64,000 nt of DNA, taken from Pristionchus mayeri. Taxonomy: Eukaryota; Nematoda; Chromadorea; Rhabditida; Neodiplogasteridae. The notes below the pieces were generated by a model. It saw only the letters and a program-made list of their open reading frames with translations, was not told the origin of the DNA and did no database searches. Made by a program: the position numbers and the translations under genes. How positions within the stretch are numbered: the first letter of the stretch is position 1; each line of letters starts with the position of its first letter. Location of the stretch: NCBI GenBank assembly GCA_036245805.1, contig BTRK01000002.1, forward strand, positions 37,740,661 through 37,804,660, in the 5' to 3' direction. Of the stretch, positions 43,786-56,828 are shown in pieces.

Positions 43786-44687
43786 ATAAGACACTATAAT
43801 ATCTCCTTTGCTCTAGTAATCATTTCTTGAAGACTCGAATTTGATCTTCACCAATTAAGATTGTACTAATCCGACTTTGATCGCATTTTCTGGTAATAAA
43901 CTTGAGCAGTATATTTCTAATGATTTCAGACAATGATGGATGTTTTTAGATAGCAACATGAAACGTACTCGGGGTTTTAGAAACCATCGAGTGATCACAG
44001 TCAGCGATTACCCGACCAGGTTTTCGATTCAATGAAAAATTTTGCACTTATTATCCGCTTACATATGATGTCGCGAATCAATCAATCTCGCTAAAATAAA
44101 ATAAATAGAGAGCAAGGGATCGAAAAGGGAATGAGATTGATTCCCTAGAGACATTGATTCCCTAGAGAAGCGTAGAATAGCGATTGATATGAGAGTAGCC
44201 ACAAATCTCATCCGAGGCAAATATAGTATTTCCAACCGAAAGCCACATTATTTCAAAATTTACTACACTCGAAACGGCATGAACTTCAATAATCCTGGAT
44301 CGAACCACAACTACAGACACAATAGTTTCTTCCCAAGAGCGGCAAGGCTTTCAGTAAATTCCGAGAATCAGACCAGTTCCCCTGAGTAGATCCCCCCACC
44401 ATTGTTATTCATCCGTCATTTAATCGTCATTAATTTCATATTCTATTACCGTTTTTTCACACGTTATTTCGAACGAAATAGCATAAATATATATATATAG
44501 ATCCTTCCCCAGAGATCTTGTACAAACCAAAATACATCGAAAATTATTTATTCCCATTTTCATAACATCTCGATTAGCAATCAATATGGGCGCTCGTATT
44601 ATACAGAGTATACAGTATATACCACGGGGTTAAACACATAAATCGATATCATGCTACAGTCTACTACAGTATCATTCAGTCCTCGAT
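43786..44687. other. Intergenic between convergent genes
   Basis: 3' flanks of the zinc-finger gene (+) and the dehydrogenase gene (-). AT-rich, with a short TA repeat near 44490, and TATACAGTATATACC/CTACAGTA words near 44620-44670. No gene supported. Confidence 0.5.
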
Positions 44688-47600
44688 TCAGATGGGCTTG
44701 GGCGGCGTCACTCCCAGCTTCTTCGCCAGGTTGTTCTGCAATCATCGGCACCATAATCTCGTTGCCAGAATTTCACATATTTTTTAATTCTGCCGAGTAA
44801 TGGACTGACACTTTCCTATTTGACACTAACTAGGGTGGATGATATCCAAAACATGTGTCCTACAGTAGGACTCCTACTGCAGAATTTTACAGAACCACTG
44901 TTGACACCGTGGGAAGATACTGTTAATACTGGGAAAGATCACATTTTTTTGGTTATCATCCAAAATATTGTCATCCGACGGTCTACCTACCTTCTATTTG
45001 CACGCTCTCTCGCCTAATCTAACCTGCGAGAGGGTGTGCATTTTAGGGGAGTCAGAACATTGCTTTTTTAGGTATAAGGAATGATTACTTGGAACACAGC
45101 GAGTATTTACAAATCAAAGAATCGAAAATTTTGGTTCTCATCCTACCTATTGTCATCGACTCACCGCGAATTCGATCTGATTGGGATGGTAGGGGATGCC
45201 TCCCAGGGCGTGCACCAGCTCCTCGTGTCGCTTCTCCATGTCACCTGCCACTTCCACCGGCTCACCACCAGCACTCTACAACGGATATTATTGTATCAAA
45301 AAAGAAGGTAATACTCCATCGTCACTCGTTCATCGATTCTTGTGAATTCCGAGTGAGTCAAACATCATTCGTCACAATTGCTGAATACCCTCATATTAAT
45401 TCTTTCGCGATTCTTTCGCGTGGCACTCGTTCTCTAGGATTCTTAGTGTTCTGATCGCTGATTCAACTCTACTTGAATACAAATCAAAATTATCATGTTG
45501 GGGTTTCACTCACCATGGGCAGTCCTCTCATCGTGTCCATGAACTCCTGCATGCGGTCGGCGAATCCCGGAGCGAACGCCGACGTGTCCACCGCGATGAA
45601 GCACTGACCCTGCAGAAGGAGGAAATATTATTGAATCAACTTCCTCGATCAAACACTTATGTAGCTTATTCCAATTTAACACGAATTAAATATATTCGTA
45701 ACGCCTAATGTACAATGTGATCCTCTGCAATGGCGCACTGACCCTACAGAAAGAGGAAGTAACGAGGGCACAACTTCCCCCAATCAGCAAACTGTTTCGT
45801 TCCGTATGCAAAATGAGCTTACTCTCATTATGAGTGCATCAGATCCATGTACTCAGCCATTCAAACATACATACTATTCAGTTTTCCAATCGGCCGAAAA
45901 TAAGAGAGAGCAAATTTGAGAGTAGAAGCAAGAGAGTTCGTACCAGATCAGCCACTGCAGCATTCGATCCCCATCTTCTGATGTTCGGACCCCACTGCGC
46001 GCCCGCTAGAATTCCGCAGAAGATCTCCACCATAGAGGCCATACCATAGCCCTTGTAACCACCTGCAAGAATATTGCTTCAGTATTATCGACAGAGCTTT
46101 ACATAAAAAAAGATCGATCAAACGCGCTCCTCTCGCCTCTGCACGAACACTTCCTAGTCAATCAATATTTTCTCAGTATTATTCGCTCGGTATGAAATGT
46201 AAAATTAATAAATTAATGACATACCGCTTCTCTCGTCTCCTCCCAGCGACAGCAGCGCGCCCTCCTTCACGATCGTGTCCGGATCAGTGGAGACCAGACC
46301 TCTGGAATAGGGATGGTTTCGCAAGAAATGGCTATCTTCATCCTGCGTTGGCTCTCGTCGAGAAAAGCGTGTTTCAGTGGATCCCTCTGGAATCAGCTAT
46401 TACTAGTACAGCTATTACTGGAATCAGCTGGATCAGTGGATCCTGATTCCAGGAAAAGTGAGACCTCTGCAGTCAGCTATTGCTCTCTGTTTTTCATCTA
46501 ACTGAACCATGCATTAACTAAGGACACAATGCCAACTGATAGACTAACGATAAAATGCGTTAATTTCAATGTGCCTCAATCAAAATTGAACCTACTTCCC
46601 GCTACCTATCGCTACATATCGTTACGTTAGCTTTCCCGCTCGGACAGGGCCGCGGTCATCTCCTCGCCGCGCGCTCTAACTTCACCGGGTCAGAGAGAGC
46701 GGGAGGAGGCGAGGGATAGAGGCAGAGCAGGGGCGTGATACGTAGCGATATGTAGCGGGCTCGCTACCTCTCCCTCAGAGGTCACGGGCCCGCTATCGCC
46801 AGGCGCGTTTTAGCGGGCCCGTTATTATCGAATTGCCAACACTACTCACCTCGCATCAGCTCCCCACGTAGCCGGAACGGACTCGCCCTTGCGAGAGGCC
46901 AGTTCGACCTGGAAATGATACAATTATAATTCATGCTTCATCACTATTACTCAGAGATTTCTGAAACCCAGACTTCATGGTAATTCGTCAATGTCTGAAT
47001 ACTCTTTGTCACATTCGATTCACGTGAATACTGCCTAACTTTCACTTTCCACACTGCACTCTCCGATCAAACCCACAAACCAACTTCGCACTTCCCAGGA
47101 ACATCCCAGCACAATTTTACACGGTTGTATTTACATTAAAACTTGCATAGGATCACATCCAAGAATGAGCACAAAAAAGGCGCTCTCTGCTTTATATCCA
47201 AGAATGAAAATCTGGGGGGAAATAGCTCAGCGAGTCTGCATTAGATTAGCAGTCTTTATAGAACTGAGCTATCTTTTTGACAGACGCGTGAAGATACTAT
47301 CGCTCAATTCAGATAACCCTTTCTACGCAAATGCTCACCTCTTTATCATAATTTTGCCATTGTCACTCTCTCATTCCCTCCTGCTCCTCTCCTCTCATCT
47401 TCTCGTCCTCTCCTCCCCTCTCATAGGCCCGATCGTAAACAGTTCCGGGCTGCGCCCCGGAGGGGCAGGCTATTGACCGAGATCCCGCTCACTCTCTCCA
47501 ATTCCCATACTCTCAAACCAGCCAGACAGAGTAAGAGAGCAGATATCATGGAGAGAGATTCGTACACGTACACTCCCCCCCTCCCTGATCCCGTGAAATG

Positions 47601-50600
47601 AAGGAGCCTAAGTGGCCAGCGATACAAGAATCCCCTCCTCTCCAATCTTCCGAGATATCCGGGACTGTTGTGATTGGAGATTGGAAGATCCCTATTCCTC
47701 TGGTACACGTATGCTCAGAGGAATCGCTCTTTTTTTCTCGATACTCCCTATCCGGGGAAAGTATCAACAGGGAATGAGACGAATCTCGTGGTATCTCAGT
47801 TGTTAGAGCGACGAGATAGTGTAGAATTTGGAGTGAGTGCTCATCTTTAGTTCCATATTTGCAGAGCGCGTGTTTTACCAGCGCAAAGATACGTGATTCA
47901 AGAGCATCAATCGACCATCGGAGGCGCGAGATAGCATGGGAAATCGAGAGAGTGTGCTACTCTGGGCTGAGCTTCAAAGTGTGTCATGTCTTGGGTAGTC
48001 TGGGGTTTTAACTATGGGTCTCTCCATTCCAAACCCTCTTACTCTAGTCAGAGCAGCTTGGTATCATAAAGAACGCAGAAAGTCATTCAGCATTTTAACG
48101 TCACATGCATCAGTCACCTCTTCCAGCTTCTTCCTAGTCCAACACTACGAACATGGATTCTTAGTCTTTCCCTCTCTTTCGGACCCGGATACAAACTAAG
48201 CAAATCGGTGTCAATTATTGTGTCCGGTAAGAAAGAGAGAGCCCCCCTGAGGGAGTGGGAGGAGAGCCGGTCCCTACCAATCCTACCTATCTCCCCCCCC
48301 CCCCCCCTCCTTTGACCCCCGTAGGATAACTCGGATGAGGTCTAGCTTAGCCAGCGATCTGTAATTGCTTCATCCACACTCTCCAGACTGTGCTCATCTT
48401 CCGTTCACTCCCTTGTCTTCTAATCGTGCATCATTCATCAAACTTGTCATATCCATAACTTCATTGTGCACCCCGGATTTCACCCCGTTCAACATTTCGA
48501 ATGTTTCTCTTTCTGGCTCGTGGTTGTATCAAGTTCCTAGATCCAAGTCCTAATTTTCCATGAAAAAGCCTCCTATTTCGTCGCCAACTTCCTTCTCCCT
48601 CCCGAACATCCCTGCACTTTCCCTTATCCACACTTTCACTCCATGACCCCGTTCTTCTTCTCGCTTTTTTTGCACTATCGCGCTTATCATCCCTGGATTT
48701 GGCTATCACTACTTCGCTGGCTTCTGCAAAAACCACATTACGCATTGCTTCCTCGGGGCAAAGTTCTCTCAACCCTCTCCACAACACCGACAAATGCCAA
48801 TGGCATGCGATGCTTGTGCACAAATATCCCTCCTTCCTTTCACTCCCTACGGAGGAAGGATGGATAATTCACAGCTGGCTGCAGCCATTTCCTTGTCATT
48901 TATCGATTCTTCATTGTTTTATTTGACTCGAATTTCCATCATGGATTTAAAGTCTAATTATTGATTATCCCTTGCAGAAATGGCTTGGAAAGTATCAACC
49001 ATGATCACGGACACGGTCTACACCACGTTCGTCAGCTACTGCATCGTGCCTTTCATTACGAAGTGCGTTTTCGTGGAGAAAAGCGGAATTGTAACTAGAA
49101 AATTTCATGAAAAAAGAGGAAATAATCAAGAGAAAGTCATCAGGCGCTAGTCAAAGACAACATTGCATCCCATCTAGAGCTAATTATCCTCTTAATTACT
49201 TAATTAAGATTCCTGAAGCCGATGGTGGATGGGACCGCGGAGCAGATTCTCGTTGACCTACCCTCCATCAACAAGTGCTTCACTTTCGGGGGACAGAAGA
49301 AGCTCACAGCCAACAATAAGTAAGATTTTATTGCCAGCAGAGTCCGGAATTACATTACAAACTTCGAATGTCCACACCTTACTAGACAACAACGGAACCA
49401 CAATGTACCCTCTCACTCGCGAAAGCGAAAGTTACAAGCGCGAAATGACTTGGGATAGTCCAGTTCGCGCACAGAAAATAGCACGGCAAGCACGACCGGG
49501 GCTCGTTTCTAATATGGCATCGATCAATAGCATCACGGTACCCCCAAGCAAATCGATAATTGCAGCGAGACCGATTCGGTCACGCTCCGGATCGACCAGC
49601 CCGTGCATTTCTGCTGGTCACTACTGCTCGATCAGAAGGTACCATTCCCATCTATTTAATTTCCTCTGGCACAATCACTCGACCGTCTATTCACTTTCGT
49701 TCCCCATTTTAACAGCTTGAGAAGCTACAAGTGATCTCGAACGAACCGGCCAGAACAAATGTCAAGAACACAACTAGGGATCATCCTGTCCGTGTCCCAG
49801 CATTGTTTCCACGCTTTTCCTTATCTCAAAACCATCTCATACTTTCCGATCGGTCTGGGCGAGTCATACATGCACGGAGACTGGTGCGCGCAGCCTGGAA
49901 TCAAGGACTTCCTCACTGCGCTCATCCGAGCAAAGAGTCAGTTTTACGACTGAACGTAGTCCAAGACAAACCAGCTACCGTAACCATCTCTAGGAGAGAA
50001 AGCTGCGGCTCGCAGCCGCCATTCGTCGACCTCCTCCAGTGGAACAGCAGGAGCCCCTCGCAAGCCATCCATAGCTACCATCGTGACCGCCTCTATCGGT
50101 ATCTTGCTGACATGCGTTTCGTAGAATTGCAGACGAAAACTGGCGATTAATTCCCATAGAAATATCGGCAACAAGGCAGATCTGAGAAGCATAAAGCATT
50201 TCAAATCTTGAGATATAATTCAGGCGCTCGTCTCCTCACTGCTCTCCGCTCAGCCGTCGCTCTCTACAACTACTGCCACCACCGAGTGAGAGACAACACC
50301 ATATTGAGGTGAGAACAGCGCCAATATTTTTTTTATTCGCGCTACGACTAAAGGGACAATTGATCGACGGCCAATTGCTCTCGACAAGTAGCATGTGTGC
50401 AGCATTATGTTGGCTTGTGCACAGATCGATTAACCATCGATGCTGTTTTTTTCGATTTACCCGACTAAGAATGAATAGTGCCCATACCCTCAACCAATCG
50501 ATAGCCGATAACCTCTGCAGATCTCGCAAGAACATCCAGGAGCACTACGATCTCGGCAACGACATGTTCGAGCTGTTTCTCGATGATTCGATGACTTACT

Positions 50601-53600
50601 CATGTGCGCTTTTCGAGCAGGAGGACCTGGGCAAGGTACGGCAGTCCGTGTTTGTTATTATAATACCGGATGCGAAAAGCCCATTGATCTCGCAGATCGC
50701 GCATAAATCTATACCGTTCATGAAACCTATTCATGCGTGCTTCATCACGAAACAGGTAATAGTAAACTTTCCAGCCCATTCCTTCCCCTGTCGACTTCAT
50801 GCACCTCCGCGATGCTCAACTCCGCAAGATCGACGCCCTACTCGATCAACTTCATCTCACTCCTTCCGATCACGTACTCGAGATCGGCTGCGGATGGGGA
50901 GCAGCAGCCATCAGAGCCGTACAGAGGTACGGAGACCGAATTTAAGAGAGGTTACGGTATCCATACATCTCCCAATCTGCAGATTCGGCTGCCGCTGGAC
51001 GGGTCTCACCATCTCCACTGAGCAGTTGGAGATGGCGAAGGAGAGAGTTAGGGAGGCCGGTCTGGAGGACAGAATCGACCTCAAACTGCTAGACTACAGG
51101 TAAGCATGCCGCTTCCCAAAATGCACAGCTGAAGGCACCAATACGAGAAAACACAAATCAGGAAAAATATTAATGAACTAATTGCTGCTAGTTATAGATT
51201 AGATTTTATAACAGTGCAACGGCACAATCATTGTGTTTGCATTTCGCGCTAGAATAATGAGCTCGGCCTGAAACACAAGTTAACAGCGTTCAAAGTGTGT
51301 AAGACAATTTCCCCTTCAGACTGGAGACTGGCATCTACTCTGCCGTCGTCTCAATCGAGATGATCGAGGCTGTTGGGGAGCAATTCCTGCCCGAGTACTT
51401 CCGAGTGATCTACGACCGACTGAAGGAGGGAGGAAGGGCGGCCATACAGGCGAGTATAAAAAATGCTAAGATAAATCATACGAGGCTGCAATCAACTAGT
51501 CTCAATCGGTGATAGTAGAGAAAAATCTCCAGCATGCATCGTTTAAAAATCTCTAATACAGCAATCGCAAAATGCAAAATTCCAGGCCATAATCTGCCCC
51601 GATGCCTACTACGATCGGTATTGCCGCTCATCTGACTTCATCAAGAAGCACATCTTCCCCGGCGGCCACATGCCCTCCGTTGGCGCTATTGAGGTACTGT
51701 ATCACAAAGCGGACACTCCAGCTAGTTCATGGATATATTTCATACAGTAATACACAGGAATCTCCGGTCTAGAGTTGAGTCAGCTGCACAAATATACCGT
51801 ACTCTCAGAAATCCCTGCCGGTCTCCCCTGACGGCTCCGCCCTGCTCTCCTTCAATATCGAGCGACACATGGCGCAGCACTACTCGCACACACTAGATGT
51901 CTGGCTCGCGTGAGTTGTTAAACTAGATTTTTATTTAGGAAATGAAAGTCGACGGCGAATGGAGGAAAAAAACCCAACGAATAATCACTATCTGAAACAA
52001 AAAATCCTCACTTAAACCACAGAACATGATACATTTATTAGAAATCCATCAAAAAGGCACTAGGTATCTGAAACGCACATCCGCCTCGTTCCACACTCAG
52101 ACCATCACAAAACTATTGCTATTGGCTTTTGAAACTATACTACAGTTGAACATACTGCAGACGTCGCAATTCCCAGTGAAAACTCCATCGTGAAGCACAC
52201 CCTTTATTGCACGCCGTTCCAATCTCAATGTGAACTGACTTCATTACGGTGCGAGTATCTAGCAGCCGACCTCACCAATTTGCCCCACCTAGAGTTGTCG
52301 TCTCGTGATGACTATACACTCGCATGACGTGGAACCACCTTTACCGGTACCTATTCCAGTGCGTGGCACGATCGCGAGAGGGACATCTCCGCCCTCGGCT
52401 ACTCATCCACATTCCATCGAAAGTGGCAGTTCTACTTTGGTGAGGACGAGAATAGCAGAGTAGCATGCAGTTTGTATAGCCCGGAGAAATGGCATATTAG
52501 CTGCGATACTGACTGTTTGGATAATACTCCAATGACAAAAGGCAAACTCGCGCATCCGAAAGTCACCTGGCGCTTCATTTTCTAAATTAATAATATATTT
52601 ACCATTCAGGTCTCTGCTCCGCTCTCTTCGCCTACGACAACATCGACGTCATCCAGTTCACTCTCACCAAATAATTTCGAAAATAATCAATCAATAATCT
52701 CACCACTATTCCCATCCCTCACCCGGGTACCATTTCCGCTTTCAATTGCTACCATAATCATCATCCATTTTTTACATACTCTCTCTATTTCCCAATCTTC
52801 CATTTCTCAGAGTAATTAGTCCAGTGACTCCTAAATTAACAACACATCATCTTTCTAATTATGGAATCGACGCTTCTTGAAAGCAAGAAGTCAAGTACTT
52901 GTAAATTTGTGCTCGAACACCTTACCCGTATCCAATGCATTCAAAAAAAAATTCATCCAATAAATAATGAGCGACCTTTTCAATCGCAAGCGTAACACTG
53001 AACACCAGAGTAAGGCAATATCAGTCCTACAAGATCGGTGCTACCCCACAACTTCTTTTTGCAGAACAACCTTCTCTTTAACCAGTTCCTTTTTACTACT
53101 TAATCAATACTACAGTATGCTTTTTGACTACCGTACCTTTCCGATGGCTACAGTAGTCGTTGCCATATCCAAAACGAAAGCGTCGCCTTCCTTTCCTGCA
53201 GCAGCCACAGAGATCGGATTTGTGCCTGCAAATAACAATTTTTAAAAAGGGACCGATAATGCACTTACCGAGTGCCGGTTTGGCTGCGCGTGTCGGGAAC
53301 ATCAGCGGGGAGGTGTTAGTGAAGGCGAGACCCTGAATTATTGAATACATTAAAACAAAAATAATTGCCACACGCCACTTTCTCACTTCACCGAATCAAG
53401 GTAAGAGAATTTGGATTTTAACATCGATCGTAACGGTAACACCAGGAATACATAACACGAAAGAATTGTTTTCGAAAAATTGCTACAGTTCTTCCTACCG
53501 TATCTTCAAGTACCGTTCATTTCTTGTCTACCGTACCCCCTCACCATGCATCCTTGCTTCATCGCCCGTAGTGAGTACCAGCCTGCGATGCCGAAGTGAT

Positions 53601-56600
53601 TCGACCCTGAATCAGGGAAATACCGTGCACTGTCGAGGATTAATATTTACAGTAACCCGTCTAGTATATCTATACAACACGCCCTCTCATATCTCAAACA
53701 TGCTCCATTTCACGTTGATAGGCTGAATATATTTTCTTTCGTTCATCTGCCCACATATACCCTGATATACCGTACCCCTCCTACTTTCTATCTACCGTAC
53801 CCCTTCCTACTTTCTATCTACCGTACCCCCCACCCCATTCATACCCTTGGCGGCGACCCATCCGACTCCTGCTTCCTTCGCTTTCTTCACTGCCAGATCG
53901 ATGCAGAAATTGCCGACGACTGGCCCGAGCAGATTGCATCCGTCCACCCACGCGGAGCCTGCGCGCTCTGCAAAGGGATTCACTTTTGGGTATTTCGATT
54001 TTTGAGTAGGTTTCAAGCGCACGAAATAAAATGCCATTTTGAAAGACAGAAAGACCTGAACGCCTGAAAAGGGAAACCCTAGTGCGGACGCAGGTGCATA
54101 CCAAAAATCCATTTTGACGTTTCCAAAAAGTTCAAAATGGAGCCTAGGTTCGAAATATTCTTGAACGAATTAAATTTCGTTGTGTCTGAGATCAACAACA
54201 GCTGTGCTGATTCAGTATCCAAGGAATAGCAGCCAGAACTCAGACAATTTAATTCCCTGTGACAGGAGGAATTTTCACTCTCGAGAATTGCTCATCGCGA
54301 AATGAATCATTTTCATAGATTGACGCTGAAAATACGAGAAAGAGAAAACATGTTTTCTGTGATTGCACTACAGATGAAGAATTACTATAGATAAATGTTT
54401 ATTGTATTGTAGTCCGAGTAAGAATAATATTGAACGTATAGCGCGATTCCGTAAGTTATAACTACTTGAAACTAATCGCCTTCTATCTCATCCTTCTAGC
54501 TTCCCCCATCTCCTCTCCCTCGTCCTCACCGTTGAGAATCTTCGGCTCTCCGCTCCTCTCGCAACTGCCTTCCTGCAGATTCTGCACGTACATTTCTGCA
54601 ATATTTGCTATTACCGGTATTTACCCCTGTACTTTTATTTATGATATGTTATATTTCGACGGTAATCGAAAAGATAGCAACTCCGGGCACATTCCCAGGA
54701 AGAACATGCACGTGTGAAGCACACATTCATTGGCGCGCATTTCCCAACTTGAAACACATGTTGTACAACCAAATTGCTCCTGCACGGATAAATGGATCAA
54801 CAAACCATTGGGAATTGCAGTTTTTATGCATGAAAGTGCCCTATCGAATCGCTTTAGCACTAGCTATACCACTTATCCTCCTCATCACACTACTTCCGCT
54901 CCACGAGTGTTGGTGACTAAGAGTGTGAATATGAATACGACTGACCGAGTCTATTCAGTCCATGACTGTAGTGTCCCCTGACGTCTCCCTCGATGAGCAC
55001 ATCTGCCAGTTGTCTCGCGTGACTCGTCGCCGCGCCCGCCGTGGTCAGGCAGTCGACCATGTAGCGGTGCATCTGGAAGGAGGGGGATGAGAGACGTCAT
55101 CTTTGACTCTGGAGAAATCAGTATATGAGGCCGTTTGCCTAACAATCGAGCAGATTCGCGTGTTTCTGGCACAGGCCAAAAATCTCAATTCTCTCTAACT
55201 TCGTGCCTTGGGGTTATCGAGGGTGCTGGAAACGACAGGCATATGTGTTTTGCTCCTGGAACCTTCGTTGGCTCCAGACGGCGTCACGTTGAAATAACGT
55301 TTTTGCAAGTATCTGACTTCTCGGGGGTGCTAATTTCACGCGACTAGGGTTCCCGGGGTAGAATTTGATGCTGATCACGCCTATCTAATTCATTTTTCAT
55401 GAATTATTAAAATTATTTTTAAAAATAGAACTTTTTCGCATTGACAAAAGTAAGTTGCGAGACAAACATCAAAAGAACCGGCTTGACGAGAGGATTCAAA
55501 ATCTGCGTTTACAGCCAATTTCTTTAACGGGTTCGAAAGATTGGAGTGAAATAGTGAGCCCAGATCGGCAAGAGAGACGAGAGAGTGTGTGGATGGGAGA
55601 GTGCGGAGAGGGAGGAGAACACTGCCAGGGGGAGGAACGAGGGAGAGACGAATGAACGCATCGAATTTTGTCCATCTGGGCTCACTATTTCACTCCAATC
55701 TTTCGAACCCGTGAACGAAATTGGCAGTAAACACAGATTCTGAATCCTTACGTCAAGCCGGTTCTTTTGATGTATGTCTCGCAACTTACTTTTGTCAATG
55801 CGAAAAGTTGTATTTTTAAAAATAATTTTAATAATTCATGAAAAATGAAATAGATAGGCGTGATCAGCATCGCATTCTACCCCGGGAACCATAGTCGCGT
55901 AAAATTAGCACCTCCGAGAGGTCAGATACTCGAAAAGATGTGATTTCAACGTGACGCCGTCTGGAGCCAACGGACGTTATACGAGCAAAATGAATATGCC
56001 TATCGTGTTCAGCACCCTCGATTACCCCAAATCACTAATTAGAGAGAATTGAGATTTTTGGCCTGTGCCAACACTTGCCCGATTCTTAGGCAAACAGCCT
56101 CATATTTCGTGCTCCATGCATATTAGTTGTATCTTTGAAAATGGAATAGTGTATGTATCATGTTCACATTCCCATTATTTGTAATGTTAGCATCCTGAAT
56201 CAAATTGAGACTTAGAAAAAGAACAGTTTGCGCACTGAAATGAATGAAACCTCCCGTCACTATCATGCTACAGGACTATCTCATTTACTCGATGATGAAC
56301 TGTCACCAATAATCCCTTGATAACTCGGTGTAAAGACGCTAATCAACAGATGATTGGAAGAAATTATGTTTTGTTCACATATACGACCACTGCCCCAATG
56401 ATACCAGTAAGAATCGAATCTGAAACACCTGCAACATTCGTCAAAATACCACCCAATGATTGTATGTTTCGCAACGCTTTCTTCAGAAATTCCCCTTGCC
56501 CTATTGCGTTAAATCCGAGTTTTCCCTCGAAAAAAACTCAAATAATAAAAAAATGCAATAATTTCAAAACCACCCGGTGGCTTCTGCCTTTACCCCATCC

Positions 56601-56828
56601 TCTTATTCAGTTCCAATCCCAACCACTCAGTCTCGTACACATTCATCTCTCAATCGCCTACTATCACTACTCCATATCTACCGTACTCCTACCGTATCCC
56701 CTACCGTCCTCCTATCGATAACTGACCTCCCTCCTGTCGACAATGCTCTCTCCTGGCTTGGCCATCTCACTGCTGGCAGAACGCCGAATGACTGCTCGTA
56801 TCAGGGCGGCGCTACGTGCAGATAACAT
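44688..56828 (-). CDS. Ldh2-family malate/L-lactate-type dehydrogenase
   Basis: Thirteen exons (high to low): 56828-56727, 55072-54946, 54595-54530, 53967-53845, 53606-53545, 53332-53269, 53225-53137, 46908-46850, 46301-46225, 46062-45944, 45609-45514, 45275-45165 and 44735-44688. All phases close, giving 380 residues. Family blocks appear in order: RYMVDCLTTAGAATSHA; GHYSHGLNRLEMYV (active-site His region); AWVDGCNLLGPVVGN; SNHFGIAGWYSL; AFTNTSPLMFP; GTNPIS and FVLDMATT; GGYKGYGMASMVEI; GPNIRRW; AVDTSAFAPGF; GGIPYHPNQIEF. These enzymes are NAD(P)-dependent 2-hydroxyacid dehydrogenases. The first 20 residues (MLSARSAALIRAVIRRSASS) look like a mitochondrial presequence. Exact substrate unknown. 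Intron 7 hosts another gene on the plus strand. Confidence 0.92.
46510..46849. repeat. GC-rich hairpin element in a dehydrogenase intron
   Basis: CCGCTACCTATCGCTACATATCG (46600s) has its reverse complement at ACGTAGCGATATGTAGCGGG (about 46739-46758), enclosing a GC-rich block. The sequence up to the exon acceptor is otherwise non-coding. Probably a MITE. Confidence 0.55.
46909..48979. other. Left part of dehydrogenase intron 7, no supported gene
   Basis: Open frames here (47165-47476, 47421-47708 minus, 48461-48823 minus) show no family motif. Poly-C tracts lie at 47573-47582 and 48293-48307. It contains the 5' flank of the methyltransferase gene, whose coding start follows a TTGCAG acceptor at 48977. 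Confidence 0.4.
48980..52674 (+). CDS. Cyclopropane-fatty-acid-synthase-like SAM methyltransferase
   Basis: Fourteen exons close in frame: 48980-49062, 49209-49319, 49566-49638, 49716-49730, 49801-49936, 50224-50308, 50521-50635, 50775-50926, 50983-51099, 51320-51449, 51586-51693, 51809-51909, 52360-52439 and 52610-52674 (456 residues). Key blocks: GLGESYMHGDW; NIQEHYDLGNDMFELFLDD and MTYSCALF (CFA signature); VLEIGCGWGAAAI (SAM-binding motif I); GLTISTEQLEMAKERV; SIEMIEAVGEQFLPEYF; AIICPDAYYDRYCRSSDFI; GHMPSVGAI. Such enzymes transfer a methyl or methylene group from SAM to unsaturated acyl chains. Exon 4 is a 15-nt microexon and is the least certain. Intron 10 uses a GC donor. The start follows TTGCAG closely, compatible with trans-splicing. 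It lies wholly inside an intron of the opposite-strand dehydrogenase. Confidence 0.9.
52675..53136. other. 3' flank of the methyltransferase gene, within dehydrogenase intron 7
   Basis: It contains AATAAATAATGAG-type polyadenylation words near 52960 and TACAGTA/TACCGTA words near 53110-53160. Nothing else was recognised. Confidence 0.5.
55126..56102. mobile_element. Foldback MITE, about 977 bp, in dehydrogenase intron 1
   Basis: Inverted arms 55126-55567 and 55673-56102 pair across their length at high but imperfect identity. The ends are TGAGGCCGTTTGCCTAA and TTAGGCAAACAGCCTCA, and TA flanks both ends (55124-55125, 56103-56104). The spacer is about 105 bases of purine-rich sequence. No coding capacity. 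Confidence 0.8.

Noticed and set aside
47165..48823. Open frames within dehydrogenase intron 7 left of the methyltransferase gene
   Set aside because: No splice pattern or family motif; composition is repeat-like.
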